This document shows positions 6,040 to 7,141 of a DNA stretch of 7,141 nt, in pieces; position 1 is the stretch's first letter; each line of letters begins with the position of its first letter. The notes beneath the pieces were generated by a model. It saw nothing but the letters and a program-made list of their open reading frames with translations. It was not told where the DNA came from and ran no database searches. The DNA comes from Actinomycetota bacterium (GTDB lineage Bacteria > Actinomycetota > Actinomycetes > Nanopelagicales > Nanopelagicaceae): assembly GCA_009698045.1 (NCBI GenBank), contig WLRE01000067.1:1-7141 (forward strand), read 5' to 3'. Position numbers and translations under genes: made by a program.

Positions 6040-7141
6040 TCGCGTAACCTGTACCAATCTGTAACTTGTGCGTGGAAATCTGTCAGGGGTTCACGGTCGG
6101 GACCAAGTACTGCATGATGCCATCCGCCGTCTTCGCGCATTATCCAGGCAGGTGAAGTATCAGAGAGATAGTGATCGAGTGCGCGAATAAGCATTCGCTT
6201 ATGATCAGGTTGATTGATATTTACCATAGCTTCAACACGGCGATCGAGATTTCGATGCATCAGATCAGCACTGCCAATCCAGAGTTCATCATTACCGCCA
6301 TGTGCAAAGTGGAAGATGCGAGAGTGCTCTAAGAAGCGACCAAGAACTGAGCGAACGGTGATGTTTTCGGAGAGTCCTGGAATACCTGCACGAAGTGCGC
6401 AAATTCCACGAACAACGAGATCTATTTTTACACCCGCTCCTGAGGCTCGATAAAGAGCTTCGATGAATTCTTCATCCATTATGGAATTAAGTTTGATCCG
6501 AATATAAGCAGGCTTTCCTGCTTGGTGATTCGTTACTTCACGTTCAATTCTCTCGATGAGACCGGGCCGCAGAGTTCTTGGTGCTACTAATAACCGAGAG
6601 AAGGAAGTTTGAGGTGCAAAGCCTGAGAGTTGATTGAAGAGTTTATTGATGTCATCTCCAAGTACAGCGTCAGCGCTAAGCAATCCAAAATCTTCGTACA
6701 TTCGTGCAGTCTTGGGATTGTAATTACCTGTACCAATGTGGACATATCGGCGGATTGCACCGAACTCTTCACGCACAACAAGAGATAACTTGGCATGGGT
6801 CTTAAATCCAACTAAGCCATAGACCACGTGCACGCCGGCATCTTCAAGTTTTCTCGCCCATCGCACATTTGCTTGCTCATCAAATCGCGCGCGGATTTCA
6901 ATGACAGCTAGAACTTGCTTGCCTGCTTCGGCAGCCTCTATAAGTGCCGCAACGATAGGTGAATCACCAGAAGTTCGATACAGAGTCTGTTTAATCGCTA
7001 AGACATGTGGGTCGGTCGCCGCGGATTCTAGAAAGCGAACAACTGAAGAGTTGAAGGACTCATAGGGGTGGTGAAGCAGAATTTCATGACGCTTAATTGC
7101 ATCGAAGAATGCCTCAGTCGAATCTGGTTCGGCTTCACGAA
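6036..7141 (-). CDS. ppk: Polyphosphate kinase PPK1, C-terminal half (N-terminus off the right edge)
   Basis: The frame is open from the right edge to TGA at 6038-6036: 367 residues of an enzyme usually about 700 long. PPK1 reversibly moves the terminal phosphate of ATP onto polyphosphate through a phosphohistidine. Conserved stretches in order are LLHHPYESF, VLAIKQTLYRTSGDSPIV, EIRARFDEQANVRWA, FKTHAKL (His codon 6797-6795), HIGTGNYNPKTARMYEDFGLL, IKLNSIMDEE, VVRGICALRAGIPGLS, FLEHSRI (His codon 6326-6324) and MHRNLDRRVE. The two histidines are 157 residues apart, the same spacing as His435 and His592 of E. coli PPK1, as I recall that numbering. Both phospholipase D-like halves of the catalytic core are therefore present; the N-terminal and head domains are outside. 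It overlaps the downstream mutT1 start by 4 bp, so the two probably form an operon. A Met codon at 6866 is internal, not the start. Confidence 0.97.
   Translation of the reverse strand, partial: REAEPDSTEAFFDAIKRHEILLHHPYESFNSSVVRFLESAATDPHVLAIKQTLYRTSGDSPIVAALIEAAEAGKQVLAVIEIRARFDEQANVRWARKLEDAGVHVVYGLVGFKTHAKLSLVVREEFGAIRRYVHIGTGNYNPKTARMYEDFGLLSADAVLGDDINKLFNQLSGFAPQTSFSRLLVAPRTLRPGLIERIEREVTNHQAGKPAYIRIKLNSIMDEEFIEALYRASGAGVKIDLVVRGICALRAGIPGLSENITVRSVLGRFLEHSRIFHFAHGGNDELWIGSADLMHRNLDRRVEAMVNINQPDHKRMLIRALDHYLSDTSPAWIMREDGGWHHAVLGPDREPLTDFHAQVTDWYRLRE

Noticed and set aside
6866..6866. Internal Met of ppk as a gene start
   Set aside because: The frame continues upstream with conserved PPK1 motifs (LLHHPYESF, TLYRTSGDSPIV) to the window edge, so the gene is truncated by the window only.

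Overview
The window looks like chromosomal DNA of an actinobacterium with unusually low GC (mid-40s percent by eye). The mutT1-type fusion gene next to ppk, a Ppx/GppA protein of the mycobacterial type beginning MRLGVLDVGSNT, a ChoD-like GMC oxidoreductase and a PGPGW-type membrane protein are all actinobacterial hallmarks. Compact spacing, 1-8 bp gaps, 4-bp overlaps and low GC suggest a streamlined freshwater lineage such as the acI/Nanopelagicales group. That placement is inference and rests on no database search.

Left part (1-1954, minus strand): 651 codons of a gene that runs off the left edge. It encodes a MalT/LuxR-type STAND ATPase with a Walker A motif, a GWPTG motif and a helical-repeat region. 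It starts at TTG behind a good Shine-Dalgarno sequence. Its C-terminal end, where a DNA-binding domain would be expected, lies outside. The 117-bp gap upstream of it (1955-2071) is packed with short direct and inverted repeats that look like an operator array.

Middle (2072-4095, minus strand): a tRNA-Thr(TGT) gene with encoded CCA, then, only one base after its 3' end, an 85-residue two-helix membrane protein, then after 7 bp a 560-residue ChoD-like flavin oxidoreductase. The spacing suggests one tRNA-mRNA transcript. A divergent 124-bp gap (4096-4219) separates this block from ppx and carries a large imperfect inverted repeat.

Right part (4220-7141): a polyphosphate module. The plus-strand gene ppx (exopolyphosphatase/GppA family) converges on the minus-strand pair ppk-mutT1. 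ppk (polyphosphate kinase, C-terminal half only) overlaps mutT1 (Nudix plus histidine phosphatase) by ATGA, and mutT1 and ppx share the tetranucleotide TTAA at their stop codons. The synthesising and degrading enzymes of polyphosphate therefore lie tail to tail.

Most of the window is housekeeping or conserved actinobacterial content. I see no CRISPR array, mobile element, phage genes or defence cassette. The most unusual signals are the tRNA abutting a start codon, the repeat array before the MalT-like gene, and the inverted repeat between the tRNA and ppx. No stretch longer than 300 bases lacks a gene.
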